Shown here: positions 44,634 to 55,790 of the stretch, in pieces
How positions within the stretch are numbered: position 1 is the first letter of the stretch
How the letters are laid out: each line of letters opens with the position of its first letter
Assembly (NCBI GenBank): GCA_026315105.1
Contig: CM048744.1
Coordinates: 312,673,270-312,737,269, forward strand
Source: Locusta migratoria
Lineage: Eukaryota > Arthropoda > Insecta > Orthoptera > Acrididae
Direction of reading: 5' to 3'
DNA: 64,000 bases
Notes under the pieces: model-generated
What the model was told of the DNA's origin: nothing
What the model saw: only the letters and a program-made list of their open reading frames with translations
Database searches by the model: none
Position numbers and translations under genes: made by a program

Positions 44634-45414
44634 ACCGGATGAAATACTGGTGTTTTATAAAATAGCGCATAAAATGTGGAATAACAATACTAAGCGAACA
44701 AGGAGATGTCACATAATCCGGGAGATTTAATTTCAGTACCAGAAGTTGGGAGATCCCACTCTGTTCCAGGAGACACCGGCAAATTCCGGGAGAGTTGGCA
44801 ATCCCTGTTACGACGAACGCAGTATAGTGCAGCGCAAAGTTAGTGGTTTTCCCACTAAATCTGGTGGTTTTTAGTACCTGTCTAGTGGGCGAATTCTGCA
44901 TCTAGTGGCTATTGGGAATTATCATGTATTTTAAAAATATTTCGGTGGTTTTATGGAAAAACTATTTTTAAAAACACCTGATGAAGACAGCATTCAGTAA
45001 CAGTACTATTTAATTACCTAATATATAGCAGCTCCTGAATTTATATCACCTAAACATTTATACATTATTCTGTCTTTGTTCCACATTTATGTGTGCCCAT
45101 ATTGTTATGTGTGCTTTTTTACTTAATAGTGTCAGAAACATACATTATAACACACGAGATATAAAACAGAACAACAAAATACAGAAAGAAATAATCGAAA
45201 AGTAGTACTAATAAATATGCATCTGCATGCATACTCCATATTACGTAGACACTTCTACAGGGTAATTTTAGATAAGCCTACCAATTTTTCCCCATGAAAC
45301 TACAGGACACTTGGCACTAGATCAACTTCCAAGGATAATATTTTTCGTATCATAATTAATGTAAATGCTCTGTGATCCCGAATACCAACGATTAGGTTTC
45401 ATGATAAAAATTTT
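44634..45414. other. No gene recognised; possible hAT-type terminus at 44780-44807
   Basis: The minus strand from 44807 begins CAGGGATTGCCAACTCTCCC, a style of end used by hAT elements, but no opposite end was found. Confidence 0.35.
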
Positions 45415-45617
45415 GCCGCGGTGGAGTAGCCGAGCGGTCTAAAGCGTCTCGCTGCGGAACGCGCGGTTGCTCGCCGTGGAGGTTCGAGTCCTCCCTGTGA
45501 CATGGGTGTGTGTGTTCGTCCTTAGGTTAGTATACCTAGGTTTAAGTAGTTGTGTAAGCTACGGACTGATGGCCACGCAGTTTGGTCCGATAGATTTACA
45601 AACATTTGAACATTTGA
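45415..45617 (+). repeat. tRNA-derived SINE, family C
   Basis: Head GCCGCGGTGGAGTAGCCGAG, B box GGAGGTTCGAGTCCTCC, tail AGCTACGGACTGATGGCCAC and CAAACATTTGAACATT. Confidence 0.92.
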
Positions 45618-46049
45618 AAACTTTAATAAAGCATGTTTACGCTGGCAGTATTATACATTTTTAATGCATGTTTGATAGAAACAACGAAACAGAAATTGTC
45701 AGGCAGTATTAAACTAATTTTCCCATTTTTGTGTGTGAAGAAAGCATTGATTTTAAAGGTTGTTGCAGTAGCATCAGAAGAAGCAGATTATGTTCGTTTG
45801 ATTTAACGTGCTGAAACACATCCGAGAAAATGAGCCACTGCAAATTTTAAAGTGAACATCATAAGTAAGCTGTTCGAGGAGAGAACATGTTCCCTTTAAG
45901 ATTAACGGAAAACGCATAACAGCTTATATCACGTACCATATCAATTGCCATCATTAGACTAAGCAAATTTCGCCTGTCTTCTTTATTCACAGAACGCGCT
46001 AAACAATGACAGAAAAAATTGACGTATTGTCCGATCCAACATTCCTCAG
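45618..46049. other. No gene recognised
   Basis: AT-rich, no repeat named. Confidence 0.4.
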
Positions 46050-46245
46050 TCGCGCCGGACAGGGCGAGCGCATTGAGGCGTTATGCGCGATGTGCGAGGC
46101 CGTTCCCCCTCGGGGGTCCGAATCCCCTCTCGGACATGGATGTTTGTGTCGTCTTTAGTATAAGCTAGTTCATAAGTAGTTTGAAAGTTTAGGGCCGATG
46201 AACCTGCAGTCAAGTCCCATAAGCTTAACAAACATTTGAACATTT
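46050..46245 (+). repeat. tRNA-derived SINE, family A, diverged head
   Basis: Head altered (GCGCCGGACAGGGCGAGCG), B box GGGGTCCGAATCCCC, normal family A tail. Confidence 0.85.
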
Positions 46246-46471
46246 TTTTTTAGCATTTCTCACAACGAGAAATCGCGAAAATAGTTAGGGTTTTAAATTA
46301 CGACGACGGTGTTAAGACAAAACGGGACCTATTGGTACCAACACAAACATTTTGGGGCAGCGGGTCACGGAAGGAAAAAAGAAGGATGGCCTCCCTCACC
46401 CCCTCTTTTTTAGCCGTTTTTTATATATGTTTAAATAATTCTCAGTCTCTGTTGCAGTATTCTTTATTACT

Positions 46472-46512
46472 CCAATTACGCGTTTCGCGCTGTTATCGCA
46501 TCATCAGACTGG
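46472..46512 (-). ncRNA. Hammerhead-like RNA motif, palindrome left arm
   Basis: Minus strand: CCAGU, CUGAUGA, U, GCG-AUAACAG-CGC, GAAA, CG/CG loop, U, A, then AUUGG pairing back to CCAGU with one G-U pair. Confidence 0.55.
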
Positions 46513-46557
46513 AAACAAATATTTTATTACAGTCCGTGTGCAGACATTTGTCTGTTC

Positions 46558-46598
46558 CCAGTTTGATGATACGCTAACAGTGCGAAACGCGTAATTGG
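46558..46598 (+). ncRNA. Hammerhead-like RNA motif, palindrome right arm, C3-to-U
   Basis: Same layout on the plus strand with UUGAUGA instead of CUGAUGA and a weaker stem II (CGC-UAACA-GUG). Confidence 0.45.
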
Positions 46599-46821
46599 AG
46601 TAATAAAGAATACTGCGGAGACTGAGAATTATTTAATTATTCAACACTGTTGTTGCACCAGCCGCCGCCACCACCATCATGGAATGGAATGAAATGTATA
46701 CTATATTAATTTTTTTTTTCTTTTTTTTATTACAAGCTACGCATTTCACAACACTGAAGATTTTTTTCTTTATAGTCTCTTCTGCAGACCTGCAACTGTT
46801 CTTTCCTCGTAAAAACATAAA

Positions 46822-48187
46822 TACGAGGGTACGTAAATTATTATCCGCAATTTAGTTATAAAATGTTATTATAATAAAATACGAAACTTACAAGAACATC
46901 ATTTTTCGACATAGTCTCCTTGCTTTTCAATGCACTTCGTCCATCTCTCTAAAAGCTTCCTTATGCACTCATAAAAAAAAGGTTTTAGGTTGAGCTGCGA
47001 GCCAGGAATGTACCGCTTCCTTCACTGCTTCGTCCGAGTCAAATCGACGGCCCCTTAATGCCTATTTGAGTGGACCAAACATGTGGTAGTCAGAAGGGGC
47101 AAGCTCGGGACTATATGGAGGATGATCCAGTACTTCGAATTTTAGTTTCTGGAGCGTTTGAGCAGTGTGGACAGCAGTATGTGGGCATTGTCGTGCAACA
47201 ACACGACACCTTCTGACAGCAATCCTCGGCGTTTGCTTCGAATTGCAGGCTTTAGCCTGTCAGTAAGCATCTCACTGTAACGTACACTGTTTATTGTTGT
47301 GCCACTTTCACCATAATGTTCCAGTACAGGACCTCGTGCATCCCAAAAAACCATAAGCATCAGTTTTCCTGCGGACGGTTGGTTCTTGAACTTTTTCTTG
47401 CACGGCGAATTTGGATGTTTCCATTCCATACTCTGCACAAACTTTATGAAATCCAAGTCTGTTGTGAATAATTTCGTAGGCAGAACCGCCGGCCGCGGTG
47501 GCCGAGGAGACTGAGGCGCTCCAGTCACGGTCTGCACGGCCACTACGGTCGGGGGTTCGAATCCCCCCTCGGGCATGGATATTTGTGCCGTCCTTAGTGT
47601 AAGCTAGTTCATAAGTAGTTTGTAAGTTTAGGGACTGATGACCCCGTAGTTAAGTCCCATAAGCTTAACAAACATTTGAACATTTGAACATCGTAGGCAG
47701 AACCATGACTAATTTGAAGACGATGAGCCACTTCATCAATAGTTAATCGTCTGTCTCAGAGAATCATTTCACGTGATCGCCCAATGGTTTCTTCATTTGT
47801 GGAGGTAAACGGTCGTCCGGCTCCTTCATAGTGCTTAACACTCGTGCGACCATTTCGGAATTTTTCAATCCACTCGTACACATTTCGTTGTGGCAAAACA
47901 CTGCTCCCGTACTGTACTGAAAGTCTTCTATGAATTTCGGCCCCTGATACACATTCCGCCCACAAAAAAACGTATCACTGAACGTTGCACTTCTTTGGTG
48001 CAACTAGACAGCGGAGCAGCCATGATTAACAGCACGGCAGCGACAACGAAAGTAACATAGGAGCTTGAAAATTGTAAAGATATAACAACAAATAAACAAA
48101 GCATGCGTCACCAACGTGAAACGACAGTACTACCAACATAAACAAAAATATAACTAAATTGCGGATAATAATTGAGTTACCCTCGTA
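46822..48187 (-). mobile_element. Complete mariner with both terminal repeats, transposase broken
   Basis: Inverted ends TACGAGGGTA... with TATTATCCGCAATTTAGTTAT near each terminus; TA at both borders. Minus-strand coding order: PKFIEDFQYSTGAVFCHNEM and WIEKFRNGRTSVKHYEGAGR (helix-turn-helix, two frames), DEVAHRLQISHGSAYEIIHN (after 47,750), MLMVFWDARGPVLEHYGESG (second Asp), GVVLLHDNAHIL (third motif), PPYSPELAPSDYHMFGPLK (final Asp, in another frame). Frameshifts and a SINE insertion break it. Known: DD34D mariner, TA target. Confidence 0.9.
47488..47690 (+). repeat. tRNA-derived SINE, family A, inside the mariner
   Basis: Near-consensus full copy. Exact 14-bp duplication TCGTAGGCAGAACC (47474-47487 and 47691-47704). 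Confidence 0.97.
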
Positions 48188-48770
48188 AATAAAAAATACT
48201 GTTCTACCTTTAAACACAAGGGATAAATTGAATTGTGTCATATTTTTGGTTACTCAAGATACTCAGTTCTTCAAATAATAACAATATAGTGGTTTTGTTA
48301 AACACACGAATGAGATTTTAGGTGGGAAATCCCATTTGAGTGTTGGCAGCACTGGTGCGGCGGCAGCAGTGTCGGGAGTGGCTTAAGCGGCGGGGCGGTC
48401 AGATTGCGCCCGCCAGCAACAGGTGCCTGCTGCGTGGGCTGCTCAAAACCAACAGCGGCCGCGTTTACGACCTGCAGTAGCGGACAAGTGCCCGAGCACA
48501 CCCGCCCACCACCACCCCCTCCGTGCCGCCGACGCCATGCCCACTCGTTCACATTGCTGTTTTCCACAGTGGACCCTAGTCTTCTTACTCGCCTCTGCCG
48601 AACACCTCTGATTCTCTTAGTGGCGACGTCAGACTCCTGGGATTGCAATAAGACTGGATGGAAACCAACAGCTGAGCTCCACAGGGCTCGGTATAGGTTC
48701 CAACTATTCTCCGCATCAAGTTTCTGCTGAGTGCTAGCCATATAGCCGAATCGACTTCCCCCCAGTGCCA
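48188..48770. other. GC-rich stretch with long frames on both strands, unassigned
   Basis: Bases 48340-48740 are GC-rich. A minus frame 48298-48741 (147 codons, Met at 48741) holds a Gly run, and a plus frame 48404-48730 (108 codons) a Pro run. Neither has a domain I know. A 5' exon or promoter of a host gene is possible but unsupported. Confidence 0.25.
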
Positions 48771-48783
48771 GCCCATTTTCTCA

Positions 48784-48961
48784 AAATTCCAATTCAAGTG
48801 TTTGTAAGGCTTATGGAACTTAACTGCGGGGTCATCAGTCCCTAAACTTACAAACTACTTATGAACTAGCTTAAAGATGGCACAAACATCCATTCCCGAG
48901 GGGGGCATTTGAACCTGGCATCGTAGCATAGCGCCTCAATGCGCTCGGCCGCTCCGCCGCG
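48784..48961 (-). repeat. tRNA-derived SINE, family A, worn
   Basis: Tail TGCGGGGTCATCAGTCCCTA; degenerate inverse B box (CATTTGAACCTGG). Exact 13-bp duplication GCCCATTTTCTCA (48771-48783 and 48962-48974). Confidence 0.92.
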
Positions 48962-49191
48962 GCCCATTTTCTCAGTCTCCTTCACTCAGTGCTGGCCATT
49001 CTTACAGTATTTCGTAATTTTTGTACAGATTCGGGAATAATCGTAAATATGCTTTTCTTAGGAAAAATCTTATTACGAGGGTCACACCAAAAGAAAAGCA
49101 CACCACACTAAAAAATATTTAAAAAAAAATACAGTTATCATTCTGCATGTTTGAAAGTTTTACAATGTTTAGATACATCCTACCCGCTATT

Positions 49192-49206
49192 TTGTGTGTG
49201 TGTGTA

Positions 49207-49242
<36 letters not shown>

Positions 49243-49252
49243 TGAGTGTGTC
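49192..49252. repeat. TG microsatellite
   Basis: TG units with a few TT or TA breaks. Confidence 0.9.
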
Positions 49253-49422
49253 TCGTTGCCGCCGGCTGTCCTAGGTGTCGGTGGCCAAGTAGAGAGCCAC
49301 CGACACAGGGAAAAAGTAGGATGCACGCGTGTGCGGGTACAGAGTTTGAGGTGACCAGCCAGACACCAGGAACTAGAAACACTAAGCTAGATTAGTACAG
49401 GATATGTATTTCGTATAAATAT

Positions 49423-49469
49423 GCTGTCACTGAATTCCTGTGCTATGAAAACGAGACAGTGGGAAATAT
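49423..49469 (+). repeat. Extra 47-bp copy of mariner coding sequence
   Basis: It matches 51014-51060 at 41 of 47 positions (both contain GAAAACGAGACAGTGGGAAA). Confidence 0.85.
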
Positions 49470-49694
49470 GACTGCAGACTAGTGTAATGCTGAAACATAG
49501 TTTAACTAGGTAGAGGCCTACCTGCTGATGAGAGTCTGTTCTAGTGCCTGCCCTACTGCCAAGTGGCCGATGCAGTTCAGTGGTGTCCACGAGCGGAGTT
49601 GCAGCAGAGGGCGCTCGTGGCCGACGTCTTAAGAACGCCGCACCGTGCTTGCATGGCGGCTGGCGGCGAAAGTACATCGCAAGCACTTCCGACT

Positions 49695-50919
49695 CAGGGT
49701 TGCTAGGTTTTTCCATTGCTCTGTCGCCATTTTTAAACAAAAAATAGCCAATATATCGCCATCTTTTTATCAATAAAATCCCTAATTATATTCACCTTTT
49801 CCTCGGTATAAATAATCAAGTAGGCCTATCGCAATTTATAATCAGTTAACGACATTGTGCTATGGTATTATGTCGTGTGTCTCGACAACAATAGTCCTGA
49901 AATTCAGGAAGTAAGTTGGTTACTGAGTAAAAAGTAACACAAACTATGGCGCTCTCAAATTCATAGACGCCAGACTGGACATTTCAAGAAACCTCGTTCT
50001 TCAAGGACACATTTACCCGAGTCCAGCCAGGAACTGAACCCACACACACCACCAACTGATCAACGAATCCAGTCGAAATATAGTCATATTGTAAATGTGA
50101 GAGAGACTCAAGAGATACAGTGGATACTAAATTTAAACACAGTTACATTTAAACTATGATATGTATTAATTTCAGAACTACTAAAATAGGAACATAAAAC
50201 TATTCAAGAATCATTCTACCAAACTTACACAAGGGAAGTTCTGATCCATAACTTCGATTACTAAACACTTATATCTTCTTCAAAACTGATATTTACAGGC
50301 CATGAGAACTACAGGGAAATTACCGAGTGTTCTACATTGACATTTATATCTGCAAACCATTTTTAACTACTGCGAAGTGCGTAGCAAAGGGCTTGTCTCA
50401 CAGTAGCAGTTATTAGGAATTTCTATTGTGCTGACATGGAGCGCGAAAAATACTACAGTTTAAATGCCTCTGTGCATGCTGTAATCTTCGCGATGTATAC
50501 GGGAGCCATACATATGTGGTTGTAGTATATTTCAGGAGTCGTCGTTCAAAGCCTACTCTTGAACCTTTGTAAGCAGGCTCCTCGAGGTATTTTACGTCTA
50601 TGCCTGCAAGTTTAATTTCTTTGTATCTTTATAACATTCTCTCACAGATCAAAGATACGTGCAGACATTTGTGGCAACTTCTATAGTGTGATTACATTTC
50701 TCCAGTATTCTAGCGATGTTCAGTCAGTTTCATTTAAGCACAATGTCACAAGAGGGATTGCTTTAAATTCGTCTCATTTGAAGTAAAATAGCCCTTCAGT
50801 CGCCAACTAATTCTTTTACTAGCCACATTTAATCGCCAGTCGCCATAAAGCTAGAATGGCTATTGTTCTAAGAAAAAGATAGCCAATAATGCGAAAAATC
50901 GCCACACCTGGCAACCCTG
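49695..50919. mobile_element. Non-autonomous hAT-type element, 1,225 bp
   Basis: Ends CAGGGTTGCTAGGT and the reverse complement of CAGGGTTGCCAGGT. Exact 8-bp duplication TTCCGACT (49687-49694 and 50920-50927), the size made by hAT transposases. Subterminal text ATCGCCA / TGGCGAT recurs near both ends. No transposase frame inside. Confidence 0.88.
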
Positions 50920-51224
50920 TTCCGACTTATGCGACACCACAGTTTTCAAACTTAGTTCAACCTGTTCCCGTGAGTGGCGCTGTCACCGCATGTCTTCAAG
51001 ATGGCTGCTACAGTGCTGTCATAAAATTCCTGTGTTGTGAAAACGAGACAGTGGGAAACATCCACAAAAGGTTGAAAAAGGTGTATGGAGATGCTGCTGT
51101 CGATCGCAGTACAGTTAGTCGGTGGACAAGCAGGTTACATGATTTAAACGCGCACAGCAATATTGAGAATTGTCCTCGCAGCGACAGGTATCGTATTGCA
51201 CACACTCCAGACAAGATGGCGTAA

Positions 51225-51840
51225 GCAGTAGCGTAGCTAGGGGAGGGGGGGGGCGGTCCTCACCGGGTACCACCTCCAAGCGGATAACAAAAGACGTCTT
51301 ACACCTGACACTTAATGGGAACGGCGTGCGTCAAGAGAGCCTATGTACTGGGACGAGTCCTTCTCTTTTTTTTATACGCGCGCATTTCACCGCCATAGCG
51401 GAGTCATTGTTGGTGTAAATGTTTCACGCTAATGTACCATTGTTAATGGTCTGAACCGACGGGGCTGTTGCCATTCTTCCAGTGTCTTCAGATTGGGAAA
51501 TTGTTGGGGAAAAAATTCTGTACTTGGGAAATTTGGAGTTAAATTCTTATTTTCGGCAGTGGCAGTGTTGTGTGATCATGTTGGTAACGAAATGTTCCAT
51601 TTACGAGAGTAATTAATTTACTGAGCAGAAAAGGGTAGATACAAGAACCTGTCAACCACAGAGCAGGGAAAACATTAATTATTTACTTCATGGTCAACAC
51701 GAAAGATTATTCCCCACATTGTGTTGCGTTTTCAAAGAGCATTCAATGGTTGTTAAAACATTAGCACACTACACTGCCACTACCGTAAGAAAGATTTCAC
51801 TTGTGTTTGGTGGCAGCCATATATCAACCGCTACAAGATG
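51225..51840. other. Unassigned; starts with a hAT-like terminus
   Basis: CAGTAGCGTAGCTAGGGG at 51228 resembles the ends of the next element; its partner end was not found. ACAAGATG occurs at 51211-51218 just before it. Confidence 0.4.
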
Positions 51841-53993
51841 CAGTGGCGTAGCTACTACACCAAGGGCCCCGGGGCAAAAATGACGTTGGGGCCCTCTCTG
51901 AACTAAAACTATACCACAGGCGCCGACTTCTTGGAGTATGCTGAGTGGCGTTTCCCATAGGAGGGAGGTGGTTGCCGGCCTGCAGCCCCGGCAGGTGTAT
52001 ATAAAGTACAGAAATCATTTTCAGAGTTTTCATCTTCTTAGACATGCATATCAGATAATGATGTGCCTGTATTGTGAATACTGTGTTCATTATAGCAAAA
52101 ACTAACATCGGATGGTCTTCCTGTCTTCTTTCTTATGCAGATTTATTTTCTATTCAGTATTACTAAAATGGTCCATAACCACTTCTGCTGTCATACCATG
52201 TCTGTCGATACCAATAGGTTTACAACCCATTCTTACATCATACACCAATTCAGTAAACAGGATGAAAAATGTCACGACTTAACACTAACACGATTCCTTC
52301 AAGACAAATGACTTGTAAGAGAATACATAAACGTTAAATTAGTAGTATACACATTTTCATCGTATCGTACCAAACCCACTTCATTTCTTGTTATTTAATA
52401 CAGCAATTAAAGGTTACCGCCTTCAGTTTACGATATTGAACTTACAAGCAGCAACATTCGGACTATTTAGAAAATGATCTCTTCACTCACATGTCAACAT
52501 GAATTTTAATGCCTACGAATTCAATTACCTGTTGTTTGATAATGTTTTTTACAGCAGTGTATTAGAAAAGCCAGCCGCCCATCAATGAAATGAGAGAATC
52601 GAATTTAATTTCAATCAAGAAATATAATGTAAAGAAAAAAATTATACCACAATTTTCCGAGCATGCCCACTCAAATTTTGGGGTATGCTTGAGCGACCGA
52701 GCATACTCGTAATCGGCTCCTATGAACTATACAGATGCAATATTACTTCATCAGGTCCTTACCGCTTACTGGAAGACATAATAAGGCAAACCTAAATACT
52801 CTTAAGTAAATTACTGTGTGTCACGCAGCAGATAATATTTAATCGTACTCTCTAATATAATTATAACTGTGAAAGTTAATTATGCTTTCAAGCAGAAACT
52901 ACTGGGTGGATTTAGACGAAATTTTGGAGAGGGATAGAGTTGGACCTGGGTAGGACATACAGATAAAACGACCATGGAATAGTTTTCGAAGTTGCTCCAT
53001 ACTATGTGAATGAAGTCGCAGGCAGAAGCTAGTAAAAATGAACAACAAAGTTTTCCTCAACCACGAAAATATGGCCCCCTGCCGCGAATCAAACCATGAA
53101 CAGTATTGTCACACAATGCTAGTAATTCAGCAGATGGCAGGGTGCACGTCTTAGCGGACAAGCAATACCTTTTTATGTTTATGTTCTGAGATGGGAATAA
53201 TTTTTGGATTTCACTTCGTGCGTTTGAAGTTTGTTGGCAGTGTTCAAAACGGTAAAGTCGAAAATCCTTCATTCAAAAAAAAATTGTTCAAATGTTTGTA
53301 TAGTCTATGGGACTTCACTACGGGGTCATCAGTCCCTAAACTTACAAACTACTTATGAACTACTTACGAACTAGGACGGCACAAATATCCATGCCCGAGG
53401 GGGGATTCGAACCCCCGACCGTAGTGGCCAATCCTTCATTCAGCTAAAATATTATATACAGTAGAACGTCGATTATCCGATGTGTAATTGGGGGAAATGG
53501 ATGTTCGGAAAACCGATTATTCGTATAATCGAACTGTACACTTCTACTTGCCAATAAGAAGTACTGTACAGTAAATGTATTTATACAGTATTTGGAATCG
53601 CGCGAGCCTTCACATTACGCCGAGCGGCACGCCGCAACACTTGGAAGGCGCAGCTGTTGCTGTGAACAGCTTTGATGCTGCCGCTACTGTATTTCTGCCG
53701 AGTGGAGTGTGCCGACTGTTGTACTCAGCGACTGTCGGCCTGGCCCCACTAAAGCAATGTTCCGTCACCTTGTGGTTCAGTGCGGTCACTGTGGGAAGCT
53801 TAGTTTGACGGGAGGGGGAATTGATGGACGGTAGGGTGGGAAGGTAAAAAATAAATAAATAGAAATAAAAAATTAAAAAAACCACGCTCTACTGTGACTG
53901 TTTCCAAACTTTGGTCACGGAGACCGAGGGGCCCCTTGATCTCGGGGGCCCCGGGGCACTGCCCCGCCTAGCCCTATGATAGCTACGCCACTG
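51841..53993. mobile_element. Non-autonomous hAT-type element, 2,153 bp, with a nested SINE
   Basis: Ends CAGTGGCGTAGCTA and its inverse TAGCTACGCCACTG. GGGGCCCCGGGGCA-type G/C blocks lie just inside both ends. Exact 8-bp duplication ACAAGATG (51833-51840 and 53994-54001). No transposase domain. A family A SINE lies inside. Confidence 0.9.
53276..53429 (-). repeat. tRNA-derived SINE, family A, head-truncated
   Basis: Tail and B box present, 5' head missing. Exact 13-bp duplication AATCCTTCATTCA (53263-53275 and 53430-53442). Confidence 0.96.
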
Positions 53994-54192
53994 ACAAGAT
54001 GTCACTCCTAACTTTGCTAGCTGAGACTGACATACTATGCAATCCCTAATACAAAGTTTTACTTATTGCTTATGGAGTAAACAGAGAAGTATGTTTACAT
54101 GATAACAGTGTTCTGCAAACATTTTACATCCGATTGTCATTTCCCCAAACTAGTACAACAATGCAGAGCCTTCATTGTTGGCCCTTCACAAA

Positions 54193-54325
54193 TGTTCAAA
54201 TGTTTGTTAAGTTCAAGGGACTTAACTACCTACAACTAAGGACGGCACAAATATCCATCACCGACCGTAGTGGCCGTGCAGACCGTGACTGAAGCGCCTC
54301 AGTCCCCTCGGCCACCGCGGCCGGC
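54193..54325 (-). repeat. tRNA-derived SINE, family A, internally deleted
   Basis: It lacks the GACTGATGACC block and the B-box core. Exact 14-bp duplication TGGCCCTTCACAAA (54179-54192 and 54326-54339). Confidence 0.95.
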
Positions 54326-54339
54326 TGGCCCTTCACAAA

Positions 54340-54914
54340 GAAGTAGTTTACTACGAACGCAGCATCTGAGAGTTAGTGAGAAAGTAGACATCAAAAAATT
54401 ATCATGCAAAGATATCGACCTGCATGGGAAGCCGAACCACAATTTTCTGGTAAATTAATAAATTTCTACATTTTCTACGTGCTTCATCTGATGCATACTA
54501 AACTGAAAATCTTGTCTTAAGTAAAGCAACGAAGCTGGAATCAATTACTTTAATTTTAATTTTAGAATTAGTACAGTTACAGCGAAATTAGACCATACAA
54601 AATTATTTAATACCTACTTATTGAGATCCTTGAGAAACGTGATGAAATATGTAAGACTGCTTTCATTCCTGGTTTGCTCTGTGGGTTTTTGTACCATTAA
54701 TATAAATAGCATATGCAATAATATTAACATTGTTGCTGTAAAATTAATAGTTTTGTGTTATGTACTAAAATTTCCGATACATACGATAATTTTATGGCCC
54801 TGAACACGTAGTTACATCCCTTCAAGTTGCTATTACTGACAATAAATATCAATTTGAAGGAAAATGTAGTTTTAATCTATTTGGGGAAAAGTTGCCCAAA
54901 TAGTGTCATTTAGG

Positions 54915-54946
<32 letters not shown>

Positions 54947-55485
54947 GTCGGGTACGGGGAAAATTCGGAAACTCAATCTGGAGACACTGCATTCTTCGTC
55001 TATTATCGTGAGTGACCGGACGACAGAGTTTTCTTACGCAAGATTTAGAAGTTCGAATGAAATATTTATTCATTTGCACGTGAGTAAATGGAACTATTTA
55101 TAAATTTTTTTAATACTTCCCATAGTTGTAAGAAAGATAACAAGGGTTTTTTTTATGCTGATGCCAAATGCCTGAATTGTTTCTCTTTAATATTTTTTGA
55201 GAATTATTAAGATGTTTCTCCCAGCTTTAAAAGTGATTACGATACTTATTCAGATGTTGCTGTCACTTTTAGAGTATAAACGGTTATTTGTTCCTTTTTC
55301 GTGATTTGAACGTTAAAATAAACGGCCATTTAGCCAAAGCAGACGTGTTAATTATATATCACGAATTTTCTTTGTGCTAGTGTTTTTCAAGTGGTCAAAC
55401 ATGCAAAAGGACTCAATCATGATCTAGTCTAGTATAAAACCAGAACTGTTTTCCGCTGTGGCTATCAATTGTGGTACGTTATGAT
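54340..55485. other. No gene recognised; T29 run at 54918-54946
   Basis: AT-rich with short frames only. Confidence 0.45.
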
Positions 55486-55493
55486 GTATAGTG

Positions 55494-55790
55494 GAGAGCT
55501 TTCCAAACTGGATGTCACGACACCCGGTGGTGCAGCGTAGTGCCACTAGGGGTGTCGCAACAACAGCAAAATCATAAGATAAAATAAGGTAGTACATGGT
55601 AGAAAAAATACTAAACATCCTTCAGTTCGTTCAGAGTGCACTTTCAGTACAAGTGAATCATGACTGATTAATATTTCTTTAAAGTATCATTTGATATTGA
55701 TAAATCTCTCTAATTAAAATCAGTGTGTTTCTCGTATAACGTTATATATTCGAAATGGTGTCGCGACTAGGAAGAGTTTGGAGAGCTCTG
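55494..55790. mobile_element. Short non-autonomous hAT-type element (297 bp)
   Basis: Ends GAGAGCTTTCCAAAC and, inverted, CAGAGCTCTCCAAAC, followed by GTCACGACACC / GTCGCGACACC. Exact 8-bp duplication GTATAGTG (55486-55493 and 55791-55798). Confidence 0.85.

Larger units (their letters stand above)
46431..46639. repeat. Palindrome with a hammerhead-like motif in each arm
   Basis: Arms 46431-46518 and 46550-46639 are inverted copies with few differences; the spacer is about 30 bp. Both arms contain AATAAAGAATACTGC past the motif. Confidence 0.85.
49074..51224 (+). pseudogene. Mariner-type element, 5' end and transposase start, interrupted
   Basis: Left end TACGAGGGTCACACCAAAAG (49074 on) runs to about 49189. 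After about 1.75 kb of inserted sequence, coding resumes at about 50938: FSNLVQPVPVSGAVTACLQD, GCYSAVIKFLCCENETVGNI, HKRLKKVYGDAAVDRSTVSR, then RSDRYRIAHTPDKMA (51224), the helix-turn-helix half of a mariner transposase. The catalytic half is missing. The same terminal sequence, inverted, ends at 61229. Confidence 0.7.

Noticed and set aside
44780..44807. hAT element end with a full element to its left
   Set aside because: No matching inverted end or 8-bp duplication was found.
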